Shown piece by piece: positions 33,826 to 41,291 of a stretch of 64,000 bases of DNA. The translations under genes were made by a program, and so were the position numbers. Origin of the DNA: Phenylobacterium immobile (ATCC 35973) (GTDB lineage Bacteria > Pseudomonadota > Alphaproteobacteria > Caulobacterales > Caulobacteraceae). Each line of letters opens with the position of its first letter. Positions within the stretch are counted from its first letter, which is position 1. Under the pieces are notes generated by a model that had not been told where the DNA came from, ran no database searches, and worked only from the letters and a program-made list of their open reading frames with translations. Location: the NCBI RefSeq assembly GCF_001375595.1, contig NZ_CVJQ01000001.1, forward strand, positions 310,001 to 374,000. Direction: 5' to 3'.

Positions 33826-34588
33826 ATGTTGCCAGATGCGTCCCTTTGGCGCTCGTCGGCGCGCTATGATCATGTCGAGAAGCTGACAGCGTCCGGGCTC
33901 GCATGGGAATGGCTGCGCCGCAACGAAGCCTATGATCAGGATTTCGAGGCCTATGCCGCGCCCGGCGCGGACCAGGCCGCGCTCACGGCGGAAATCCGTC
34001 AGCGCTGGAGGTTGCGATTTCCCGGCAAATCCAGAGATCGAACCCCAGATCGAACCCGTCTACTGGCTGCCTCAGGATGACACCAGCGTCGTCGTCCTGA
34101 CCACCGCGCCGGCCGTCCTCGTTCATCCCGGCGATCAGCCCGATAGGCTCGAACGCACGAGCGAGAAGATCGATGGACAGGGCGCCCATGCCATGGTTGC
34201 GCTCCGCGATGGCGCGCAGATGCAAATTCTCGCCATCGGCGCTGAGCCCATTGCCGCCGTAGTGCCGCTCAACCGCGAGGGGTTCAGCAGGCTCGACGCT
34301 GTTTATCGCCTGCTCGCCGCCATTCACGGCCGCGCCGTGCCGCCGGACACCCGCATAACTCAGCAGCAACGGGTGCGCATGCGACGCATGCTGCGCGCTT
34401 TCGATGGCGTTCGCGATGGCGCCACCCAGCAGGACATCGCGCAGACACTTTTCCGCACAGGCCGTTTGGATCGCGATGAATGGCAGGCTTCCAGCGCCCG
34501 TCATGCAATCAAATCAATGCTGCGCGACGCCCGCGCTATGATTGCGGGCGGCTACCGCGGTTTGCTCGGACATCACCGACGCCCCTGA
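33826..34588 (+). pseudogene. DUF2285 regulator gene with a frame break near 34022
   Basis: ATG 33826 (MLPDASLWRSSARYDHVEKL) has GGGGAGGA seven bases upstream. The N-terminal part reads DUF6499-like to RQRWRLRFP. The DUF2285 part (PVYWLPQDDTSVVVLT onward, with RMLRAFDGVRDGATQQDIA) is in another frame, joined if one base is dropped near 34020-34025. Full-length relatives carry both parts in one chain of about 250 residues. Either a real frameshift or a sequence error; a programmed shift cannot be excluded. Confidence 0.65.
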
Positions 34589-34728
34589 TCATTCCGCATC
34601 ACCCCGCTGGTGGGCGATTTTGATACCCCCCAACTTCGCCCTGCAACTCGCATCTTGTGCTTCGCCATCGTGGCCATTGCCCGCCGCCAATCATCGGCAG
34701 CCGCAAGCAACCCACGAAAGGCCGACCC

Positions 34729-35010
34729 ATGCGCCCCGATCTCGCCGTTTTGCCGCCGCGCTTTCTGCGCACCAAGGAAGCCGCCGATTTCCTCAGCCTA
34801 TCGGCTCGCACGCTCGAAAAGCACCGCACCTACGGGACGGGGCCAGCTTACAAGAAACTCGGTGGCCGCGTCGTTTACGCCGTCGATGACCTGCAAGCCT
34901 GGGCCGAGCGCGGCGCGGTCACCTCCACCTCCGATCCGCGTGGCATGGTCTTGCCCGCCAAACGCCAGCCCCTTGCGGTAGCGGCGCTGTCCGGCCGCTT
35001 CGCACGCTGA
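34729..35010 (+). CDS. AlpA/MerR-like helix-turn-helix protein
   Basis: A 93-residue protein. FLRTKEAADFLSLSARTLEKHRTYGTGPAYKKLGGRVVYAVDDL is the helix-turn-helix of excisionase/AlpA-type proteins. ATG 34729 follows AAAGG. It lies right before repA, so it may act in excision control or rep regulation. The short C-terminal tail is unremarkable. Confidence 0.75.
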   Translation: MRPDLAVLPPRFLRTKEAADFLSLSARTLEKHRTYGTGPAYKKLGGRVVYAVDDLQAWAERGAVTSTSDPRGMVLPAKRQPLAVAALSGRFAR

Positions 35011-35027
35011 TCGCGGGCGGGTCACCA

Positions 35028-36164
35028 ATGGCGACGCGGCAACATTCTTCCTCAGAGCGCGGACAACTCGACCTGTTCCGGGCGCTGCCGGGTGAGTTCG
35101 CCGTTCGAGATGCGCAGGATCTCATGGCCTATCCGTTTTTCTCCCTCTCCAAATCCCATCGCGTCGCGCCGATCGATTTCATCGGCGGCGCAGTGACGAT
35201 CCGCGTCGAGTCCGTGCCCGATCACGGCATGGCGACGATCTGGGATGCCGACATCCTGATCTGGGCCGCGAGCCAGATCGTCGAGGCTCGTGACGCGGGC
35301 CTTCGCACCTCGCGTCTGATGGCAGCCACTCCCTACGAAATCCTGCGCTTCATCGGTCGCGGCACGTCTTTGCGCGACTATCAGCGCCTGAAGGCGGCGC
35401 TGGACCGGCTTCAGTCCACGACCGTCTGCACATCGATCCGCCAGCCCGCCGAGGGTCGTCGTCACCGCTTCTCGTGGATCAACGAGTGGAAGGAGCGCAC
35501 CGACCGCAACGGCAGGCCGGACGGCATCGAGATGATCCTGCCCGACTGGTTCTACCAGGCGGTGCTCGATGACGCGCTCATCCTCACCATCGACCGCGCC
35601 TATTTCAATCTCGCGGGCGGCCTCGAACGCTGGCTCTACCGCATCGTGCGCAAGCATGGTGGTAGCCAGCGCAAGGGCTGGCGCTTCGACTTTCGCCATC
35701 TGCACCAGAAATCCGGCGCGCTGTCCCCGTTCAAGCGCTTCGCCTTCGAGCTGCGCGACATCATCCGTCGCCAGCCTTTGCCTGGCTACAGGCTGTTTCT
35801 GGAGGTCGAGATCGGTGGCCGAACGCTGCTTGCCTTCGAGCCTTTTCCGCCCTGTGGAAAACCTGTGGATGGCCTCGTGCCATCGGGAACCCCCAGGCCC
35901 GTGCTATCGGGAACCGCCCTATCGTGCCAGCAGGAACCCAAACGGGGTGTAACCCCATATGCCAAAACGAAAAATCCTGCCCTTAACTTAGAGTCTAACA
36001 AAGAATCTAACTCTTTAGCGCGCGCGCGCGAGGTGAAGAACCTCATTCGGGAGGCCGCCGACGCCCTCGGTTCGACCGCGAAAGCGCGCCGAAACCGCTC
36101 CCCGCAAGCCGCGTCCGACGTCCCTCAGCTTCCCTTCGCCAGTCGCTCGGGAGGCAGGCCATGA
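35028..36164 (+). CDS. repA: Replication initiator protein A (RepA-like)
   Basis: A 378-residue protein of the plasmid replication initiator A family. QLDLFRALPGEFAVRDAQDLMAYPFFSLSKS near the N-terminus and the WLYRIVRKHGG with FDFRHLHQKSG in the middle are typical. The C-terminal third contains TPYAKTKNPALNLESNKESN, and the DNA under residues 280-330 holds three iteron-like repeats and an AT-rich tract. RepA in an integrating element suggests autonomous replication of the excised circle. Its stop overlaps parA (ATGA). Neighbours on both sides are core genes. Confidence 0.85.
   Translation: MATRQHSSSERGQLDLFRALPGEFAVRDAQDLMAYPFFSLSKSHRVAPIDFIGGAVTIRVESVPDHGMATIWDADILIWAASQIVEARDAGLRTSRLMAATPYEILRFIGRGTSLRDYQRLKAALDRLQSTTVCTSIRQPAEGRRHRFSWINEWKERTDRNGRPDGIEMILPDWFYQAVLDDALILTIDRAYFNLAGGLERWLYRIVRKHGGSQRKGWRFDFRHLHQKSGALSPFKRFAFELRDIIRRQPLPGYRLFLEVEIGGRTLLAFEPFPPCGKPVDGLVPSGTPRPVLSGTALSCQQEPKRGVTPYAKTKNPALNLESNKESNSLARAREVKNLIREAADALGSTAKARRNRSPQAASDVPQLPFASRSGGRP
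35876..35938 (+). repeat. Three iteron-like repeats inside repA
   Basis: CGTGCCATCGGGAACC at 35876-35891, CGTGCTATCGGGAACC at 35900-35915 and CGTGCCAGCAGGAACC at 35923-35938. The starts are 24 and 23 bases apart, near two helical turns. An AT-rich stretch (about 35983-36023) and an alternating GCGCGCGCGCG run follow. The layout matches a plasmid origin with initiator binding sites and an unwinding element. Confidence 0.5.
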
Positions 36165-36814
36165 TCGTGGCGTTCCTCAACCAGAAGGGCGGCGTCGGCA
36201 AGACGACGCTGGCGCTGAATCTTGCTGGCGAATGGGCCGGTAAGGGAAAGCGGGTCACGCTGATCGACGCGGACCCGCAAGCTTCGGCGCTCGACTGGTC
36301 GCAGCAGCGCAGCCGCGAAGGCCTGACGCGCCTGTTCGGCGTCGTCGGCCTGGCGCGCGATACGCTGCACCGGGAAGCCCCCGAGCTTGCCCGTGATGCC
36401 GATCACGTCGTCATCGACGGGCCGCCGCGTGTCGCCGCGCTGATGCGCTCGGCGCTTCTTGCCGCCGACCTCGTGCTGATCCCCGTCCAGCCATCACCGC
36501 TCGATGGCTGGGCCTCAGCCGAAATGCTGGCGCTCGTCGCCGAAGCGCGCATCTATCGACCCGATCTCGTTGCGCGCTTCGTGCTCAACCGTTGCGCCGC
36601 GCGCACCGTGCTGGCCCGCGAGACGGCCGAGAACCTGGCTGACCATGACCCGCCGGTGCTCGCCGCCACCATCGGACAGCGCATCGCCTTTGCGGCAGCG
36701 GCGCAATCTGGCCGACTGGTGTCCGAACTGGATGGCGAAACGCCCGCCGCACGCGAAATCGCGGCGCTGGCCGACGAAATCGAACACCTGGGCATCGGGA
36801 GGGCCGCGCTATGA
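36161..36814 (+). CDS. parA: ParA-family partition ATPase
   Basis: A 217-residue Walker-type ATPase. Deviant Walker A NQKGGVGKTTLALNLA begins at residue 7, the switch I/Walker B region LIDADPQASALDW is at about 39-51, and switch II VVIDGPPR follows. The short form without an N-terminal helix-turn-helix is typical of plasmid/ICE ParA that pairs with a small ribbon-helix-helix partner. That partner is encoded immediately downstream with an ATGA overlap. Confidence 0.88.
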   Translation: MIVAFLNQKGGVGKTTLALNLAGEWAGKGKRVTLIDADPQASALDWSQQRSREGLTRLFGVVGLARDTLHREAPELARDADHVVIDGPPRVAALMRSALLAADLVLIPVQPSPLDGWASAEMLALVAEARIYRPDLVARFVLNRCAARTVLARETAENLADHDPPVLAATIGQRIAFAAAAQSGRLVSELDGETPAAREIAALADEIEHLGIGRAAL

Positions 36815-37062
36815 GCCAGCGCCCGATCCGCCGCGGCTTCGCCGCCCGGCCCGCCGATCCCGAACACTGGATCAAGGCGGCTGACGCTCCGCCGCGTAAT
36901 GGCGAGGCCGCTGGTTTCACCGCGCGGCTGACCATCGACGTGACGCCGGACCTGCGCGGCCGGATCAAGATCGCCGCGTTCAAGCGCGGCGTCACCGTCG
37001 CCGACATGCTGCGCGATCTCCTCGCGCGCGAATTTCCCGCAACCTCTGGAGACCCGTCATGA
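36811..37062 (+). CDS. Small partition partner protein, 83 residues
   Basis: Overlaps parA by four bases. The C-terminal half FTARLTIDVTPDLRGRIKIAAFKRGVTVADMLRDLL reads as a ribbon-helix-helix, like ParG/ParB-type centromere binders of Ia/Ib partition systems. The N-terminal tail is Arg/Pro rich and flexible. It probably binds a partition site and ParA; no site was identified. Confidence 0.7.
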   Translation: MSQRPIRRGFAARPADPEHWIKAADAPPRNGEAAGFTARLTIDVTPDLRGRIKIAAFKRGVTVADMLRDLLAREFPATSGDPS

Positions 37063-37580
37063 CCGGCAACGCGGCCCTCCGCGTGCGCGGCGCGGCCGTG
37101 CCGATCACGCAAGCGTCCGACAATCTCACCCATGTCGAACTGACCTGGGTGGAGAAGCGCATCGAGAACTGGATCAGGTTCGGCCGCGAAGCGCGCGAGC
37201 ATGTGCTCGACCGCCGCCGTCGTGTCTTTTCATATCTCCCCGGCAGCGTCTTCGCCTTCGTTCGTTGGGCGGCCAACGACTTCGGCACGATCATCTCGCG
37301 CATGGACATCGTGCGCGCGGTGATACCGGGCGAGTCCTATCAGACGCTGCCCTTTGTGAGCCCCGGCGGCGAAATCCTGCTGAAGATCGAAGGCTGGCCC
37401 AACGTTGAACAGGTGTTCCGTCACGTCGACGCGGTGGAAGCCGCAGACATCGACGCCTGCGAGGTTTGTCCCGATCACTGGCGCCACGTTCATCACCGTC
37501 TGAGCGCCGGCCAGGAGCCGCGCGCCTACACGATGGAACGTCATCAGGCATGGCTCAAGCGGCGGAGGGTCGAAGGATGA
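37059..37580 (+). CDS. DUF2840 protein
   Basis: A 173-residue protein, overlapping the partition partner by four bases and the peptidase gene by four. DUF2840 proteins accompany traF in alphaproteobacterial ICEs; function unknown. Features: LTWVEKRIENWIRFGREAREHVLDRRRRV near the N-terminus and a cysteine in DACEVCPDHW with nearby His residues, perhaps a metal site. Confidence 0.8.
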   Translation: MTGNAALRVRGAAVPITQASDNLTHVELTWVEKRIENWIRFGREAREHVLDRRRRVFSYLPGSVFAFVRWAANDFGTIISRMDIVRAVIPGESYQTLPFVSPGGEILLKIEGWPNVEQVFRHVDAVEAADIDACEVCPDHWRHVHHRLSAGQEPRAYTMERHQAWLKRRRVEG

Positions 37581-38122
37581 CCCGCTTCGGCTATGTCATG
37601 GTGACGTATTTTTCGTTGATGGCCATTGCCATCGGTTCCTGCGTTTCCCTGCCGGTAAAGCTGCTCTGGAACGCTTCGGCCAGCGTGCCCATCGGCTTCT
37701 ATGATCTGGAACGTCCAAGTCCTCTCCAGGTTGGCGATCTGGTCGCGGTCATGCCCGACATGCCGCTCGCCGACTTCATGGTCGGGCGCGGCTATGTCGG
37801 GCGCGGCGTGCCGCTGCTGAAGCACATCGCGGCGCTGCCGGGGCAGGAAGTCTGCCGCACCGGCAGCGCCGTGACGGTCGATGCGGTGCCCTTCGGCGAC
37901 GCGCTCGACCATGACAGGCGCGGCCGTCCGCTGCCCGTCTGGCAGGGCTGCCGTCGCATCGCGAACGGCGAGATCTTCCTGATGAACCCATCCGTGCCCG
38001 ACAGCCTCGACGGTCGCTATTTCGGCCCGCTTCCCGCACGTGACCTCATCGGCAAGGCAACGCCCCTCTACACAGACGAAGCCGGCGATGGCCGCTTCAT
38101 CTGGCGCGCCGCCACGCGCTGA
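37577..38122 (+). CDS. traF: TraF-type S26 signal peptidase
   Basis: A 181-residue protein with an N-terminal membrane segment (VMVTYFSLMAIAIGS). Catalytic Ser36 in ASASVPIGFY and general base Lys82 in LLKHIAALPGQEV match the Ser/Lys dyad of S26 peptidases. In IncP-type systems TraF trims and cyclises the TrbC pilin, and trbC is present at 44928. GAAGGATG places ATG 37577 well. The last part of the parA-DUF2840-traF overlap chain. Confidence 0.85.
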   Translation: MTRFGYVMVTYFSLMAIAIGSCVSLPVKLLWNASASVPIGFYDLERPSPLQVGDLVAVMPDMPLADFMVGRGYVGRGVPLLKHIAALPGQEVCRTGSAVTVDAVPFGDALDHDRRGRPLPVWQGCRRIANGEIFLMNPSVPDSLDGRYFGPLPARDLIGKATPLYTDEAGDGRFIWRAATR

Positions 38123-38189
38123 CCGCTTCCCCATCGGCGGGAGCGGTGCTCGCCGATGATTCCTTCAACGCCACCGCCAAGGAACCGCC

Positions 38190-38537
38190 ATGCCACAGAT
38201 CGGCACATTCACTCGCGATGAAGCAGGCTTCGTCGGACATCTGACGACATTGATGATGGCCCAGGACGTGCTCATCGTCACGGCCGAACCATCGGAAACC
38301 GACAACACGCCGCAGTATCGCGTCCACATCGTCGACGGTGAGACCGGCGAGCCGGGCGCAGAGATCGGCGCGGCCTGGAGGCGCACCGGCGAGCGCGCGG
38401 GCGAATACCTCGCGCTGGTCATCGACGATCCGGCGCTGCCGCAGCCGATCCGCGCCAACCTGTTCCGTGACGACGACACCGGCAATGCCTGGTCGCTGCA
38501 CTGGAGCCGTCAGCCCAAGCACGACGGAAAGGAGTGA
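38190..38537 (+). CDS. Second DUF736 protein
   Basis: A 115-residue protein, MPQIGTFTRDEAGFVGHLTTL at the start and WSLHWSRQ at the end, clearly related to the protein at 32550 but well diverged (about one residue in three shared by eye). AAGGAA precedes ATG 38190. Function unknown. Followed within five bases by the lytic transglycosylase gene. Confidence 0.82.
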   Translation: MPQIGTFTRDEAGFVGHLTTLMMAQDVLIVTAEPSETDNTPQYRVHIVDGETGEPGAEIGAAWRRTGERAGEYLALVIDDPALPQPIRANLFRDDDTGNAWSLHWSRQPKHDGKE

Positions 38538-38541
38538 CGCC

Positions 38542-39270
38542 ATGCGCTGCGCCGCCTTCCTTCTCCTTTCCGGCATCTCGCTCGCTTGCGGGGTTTCGGG
38601 TCCGGCCTTCGCACAAGCGCCAGGCGTCATCCGCCCGTCGCCGCGCGATCCCTATGGCGACTACATCGCCGAGGCGGCGCAGCGTTTCCAACTTCCCGCC
38701 GCATGGATACGCGCCATCCTTGCCGCCGAAAGCAACGGCGATGCGCGTGCCCTATCGCCCAAAGGCGCGATGGGCCTGATGCAGATCATGCCCGCGACAT
38801 GGAGTGATCTGCGCATCCGCCATCGTCTCGGCAGCGATCCCTACGATCCGCACGACAGCATCATCGCGGGCGCGGCCTACATCCGGCTGCTTTATGACCG
38901 CTACGGATCGCCCGGCTGGATTGCCGCCTACAACGCCGGACCGGGCCGCTACGAGGCGTCGCTGAAGGGGCGCCCGCTACCGTCCGAAACGCGCGCCTAT
39001 GTCGCCACCGTCGCGCCCAATCTCGACAGTGTCGGCGATCCCGGCATCACCGTCGTCGCGTCGGTAGATCCACTGGCCTGGACCCGCTCCTCATTGTTCG
39101 TGCTCGTTTCTGATCGGCAGCCCGATCGCAGACCGGCTGCCGAGTCCGTGTCGGCCGAGCGTCCGTCGAGCGATGCTTCGGCGACGCCCATCGTGCGCGA
39201 TGTCTCCGCCATCGTGCCGCAGTCGAATGGCCTGTTCGTCGCGCGGGCAAACGGCGGAACGGCGCAATGA
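38542..39270 (+). CDS. Lytic transglycosylase, SLT type
   Basis: A 242-residue secreted protein with signal peptide MRCAAFLLLSGISLACGVSG...AFAQA. Catalytic Glu63 lies in AAESNGD, followed by LSPKGAMGLMQIMPATW and later YNAGPGRYEA, the standard SLT set. It should open peptidoglycan to let the mating channel assemble. Chosen start ATG 38542 has AAAGGAG upstream. The C-terminal ~90 residues are Ser/Pro rich and unassigned. Confidence 0.88.
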   Translation: MRCAAFLLLSGISLACGVSGPAFAQAPGVIRPSPRDPYGDYIAEAAQRFQLPAAWIRAILAAESNGDARALSPKGAMGLMQIMPATWSDLRIRHRLGSDPYDPHDSIIAGAAYIRLLYDRYGSPGWIAAYNAGPGRYEASLKGRPLPSETRAYVATVAPNLDSVGDPGITVVASVDPLAWTRSSLFVLVSDRQPDRRPAAESVSAERPSSDASATPIVRDVSAIVPQSNGLFVARANGGTAQ

Positions 39271-39514
39271 GCGCGCGGGTTCCTGTTCGCACGATAGCGC
39301 ATTCCAGCGTGTCATGGGGGGCGCGAAGGGGGAGCACGGGCAACACGACCGAAGGATGGCGAGATAAAAAGCCGCGAGGTGCGGCGGTTGGCGGTCGTTT
39401 GGTTTCAAGGGGTTATGGAGCGATTTCGCGAGGTGCGGATTTTCCCCGCACCTCGCGGAAACCCGCATTTCTCCATGATTTCCGTGGCCTGACGCGATGT
39501 GCGGGGTCTCGGCC
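39271..39514 (+). promoter_or_regulatory. oriT-like repeat region before the relaxase gene
   Basis: Box CGCGAGGTGCGG occurs at 39373-39384 and 39427-39438 directly and inverted at 39446-39457, so the last two form a 12-pair stem around ATTTTCC. The 244-base gap has no gene I accept. Position next to a VirD2-type relaxase and the inverted repeat suit an origin of transfer; no nic site is identified. Confidence 0.45.
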
Positions 39515-41254
39515 ATGACCGGCGACAGCGATTTTCGCGTCCGCCCAGGCCGCATCCGCTCGTCCGGCAAACAAGCCGCGCGGCCCTTCATCGCACAGGC
39601 GCTCGCCGCCGCACAGAAGGCTGGCGCGCGTATCTCGCGCTCGGGCCGGATCACCTCTGGAACCCGCTCGACCTTCGGCCGTGGCCGCACGGCAAGCGTT
39701 CGCGCCAATCGCCTCCTGACAGGCCGTTCCCGCATCGTCGTCATCAAGACGCGGGTAGTGCGCCACCATCAGCGCGCAACGCCGCTCAAGGCCCACCTCA
39801 ACTATCTGCGCCGCGAGGGCGTGACCCGTGACGGGGAGAAGGCCCTGCTATTCGGGCCGGGTAGTGACGACGTGGATGGCCGGGCTTTCGCGGAGCACTG
39901 CGAGGAAGATCGGCATCATTTCCGCTTCATCGTCTCGCCGGAGGACGCCGTGGAGATGACCGACCTCCGTGGCTTCACCCGCGAACTGATGAGCCAGATG
40001 GAAAGCGATCTTGGCACGAAGCTCGATTGGGCCGGCGTCGATCACTGGAACACCGACAATCCCCACGTCCACATCATCCTGCGCGGCCGCACCGACGATG
40101 GCCAGGATCTCGTCATCGCCCGCGACTACATCAAGGAGGGAATGCGCGCCCGCGCCGCCGATCTCGTCACGCAGGATCTCGGGCCGCGCACCGATCTCGA
40201 CATCCGCCGCAATCTAGACCGGCAGGTCGAGGCCGAGCGCTGGACCCAGCTCGACCGCCAGCTCGTGCGCGACGGACACGACACCGGCGTCATCGACATA
40301 GCGCCCGACCGCCACGCCACGCCCGACGAATATCATGCCTTGAAGGTTGGCCGTCTTCGCAAGCTGGAATCGCTCGGCCTCGCCGATCAGGTCGGCCCCG
40401 GCCAATGGATGATCGCCAATGATGCCGAGCCGACGCTACGCGAGATGGGCGAGCGCGGCGACATCATCAAGCGGATGCACCGCGCGCTGACCGAACGCGG
40501 CATCGAGCGAAGTTCGGCGGGCTATGTCCTCGCCGCCGAAAATCTCGATACGCCGATCATCGGCCGGCTGGTCGATCGTGGTCTCGACGATGAGCTGAAG
40601 GGCACGGCCTACGCTGTGATCGATGGCGTCGACGGCCGCACTCACCACGTCAGGCTGCGCGATCTCGACGCCGCCGGCGACAGCGTGACGGGATCAATCG
40701 TCGAGCTTCGCAGGTTCGAGGACGCCAAGGGCGAGCGCCGCGTCGCGCTCGCTGTCCGTTCCGATCTTGACATCGACCGCCAGATTACCGCGACAGGCGC
40801 GACCTGGCTCGACCGGCAGAATATTTCCCGCGAGCCGGTGGCGCTATCGGAAGGCGGCTTCGGCGCCGAGGTGCGCCACGCCATGAGCGCCCGCGCCGCC
40901 CATCTGGTCGAACAGGGCTTCGGCGAACGGCACGGTCAGCGAGTCACTTTTGGCCGCAACCTGATCGATACGTTGCGCCGCCGAGAACTGGACGCGCTCG
41001 GCGAGAAGCTCGCTGCCGAGACTGGCCAACCCTTCAACCGCGCGGGCAACGGCGAATATGTCGCCGGCTCCTATCGCCAGCGCATCACGCTCGCCTCCGG
41101 CCGCTTCGCCATGATCGACGATGGCCTTGGCTTCCAGCTCGTGCCGTGGACGCCGTCCCTCGAAAAGCAGCTCGGCCGTCATGTCTCCGGCGTCGCCCGC
41201 GATGACGGCGGCATCGACTGGAGCTTCGGGCGCAAGCGCGGCCTGGGCCTCTGA
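39515..41254 (+). CDS. VirD2-type relaxase, DUF3363
   Basis: A 579-residue protein. The relaxase domain shows a candidate catalytic Tyr98 in HLNYLRREG, EDRHHFRFIVSPED (131-144) and the metal-binding HVHIILRG with His184 and His186. The C-terminal half is the DUF3363 part (AYAVIDGVDGRTHHVRL and RHAMSARAAHLVEQGF). It should nick at oriT, stay linked to the strand and lead it into the channel. Start taken at ATG 39515 (MTGDSDF); the preceding codons MCGVSA look less likely. N-terminal 70 residues are basic. Confidence 0.88.
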   Translation: MTGDSDFRVRPGRIRSSGKQAARPFIAQALAAAQKAGARISRSGRITSGTRSTFGRGRTASVRANRLLTGRSRIVVIKTRVVRHHQRATPLKAHLNYLRREGVTRDGEKALLFGPGSDDVDGRAFAEHCEEDRHHFRFIVSPEDAVEMTDLRGFTRELMSQMESDLGTKLDWAGVDHWNTDNPHVHIILRGRTDDGQDLVIARDYIKEGMRARAADLVTQDLGPRTDLDIRRNLDRQVEAERWTQLDRQLVRDGHDTGVIDIAPDRHATPDEYHALKVGRLRKLESLGLADQVGPGQWMIANDAEPTLREMGERGDIIKRMHRALTERGIERSSAGYVLAAENLDTPIIGRLVDRGLDDELKGTAYAVIDGVDGRTHHVRLRDLDAAGDSVTGSIVELRRFEDAKGERRVALAVRSDLDIDRQITATGATWLDRQNISREPVALSEGGFGAEVRHAMSARAAHLVEQGFGERHGQRVTFGRNLIDTLRRRELDALGEKLAAETGQPFNRAGNGEYVAGSYRQRITLASGRFAMIDDGLGFQLVPWTPSLEKQLGRHVSGVARDDGGIDWSFGRKRGLGL

Positions 41255-41291
41255 TTTTCTCCAAGACCCTTTGCCCAAAAAGGAATTGCCT

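Noticed and set aside
36017..36031. Alternating GCGCGCGCGCG run as a repeat element
   Set aside because: Within repA coding sequence (Ala-Arg repeats); noted as part of a possible origin rather than as an independent feature.
39267..39518. Open frame of 83 codons between the transglycosylase and relaxase genes
   Set aside because: It overlaps the inverted/direct repeats, has no family features, and its sequence is better explained as an oriT-like region.
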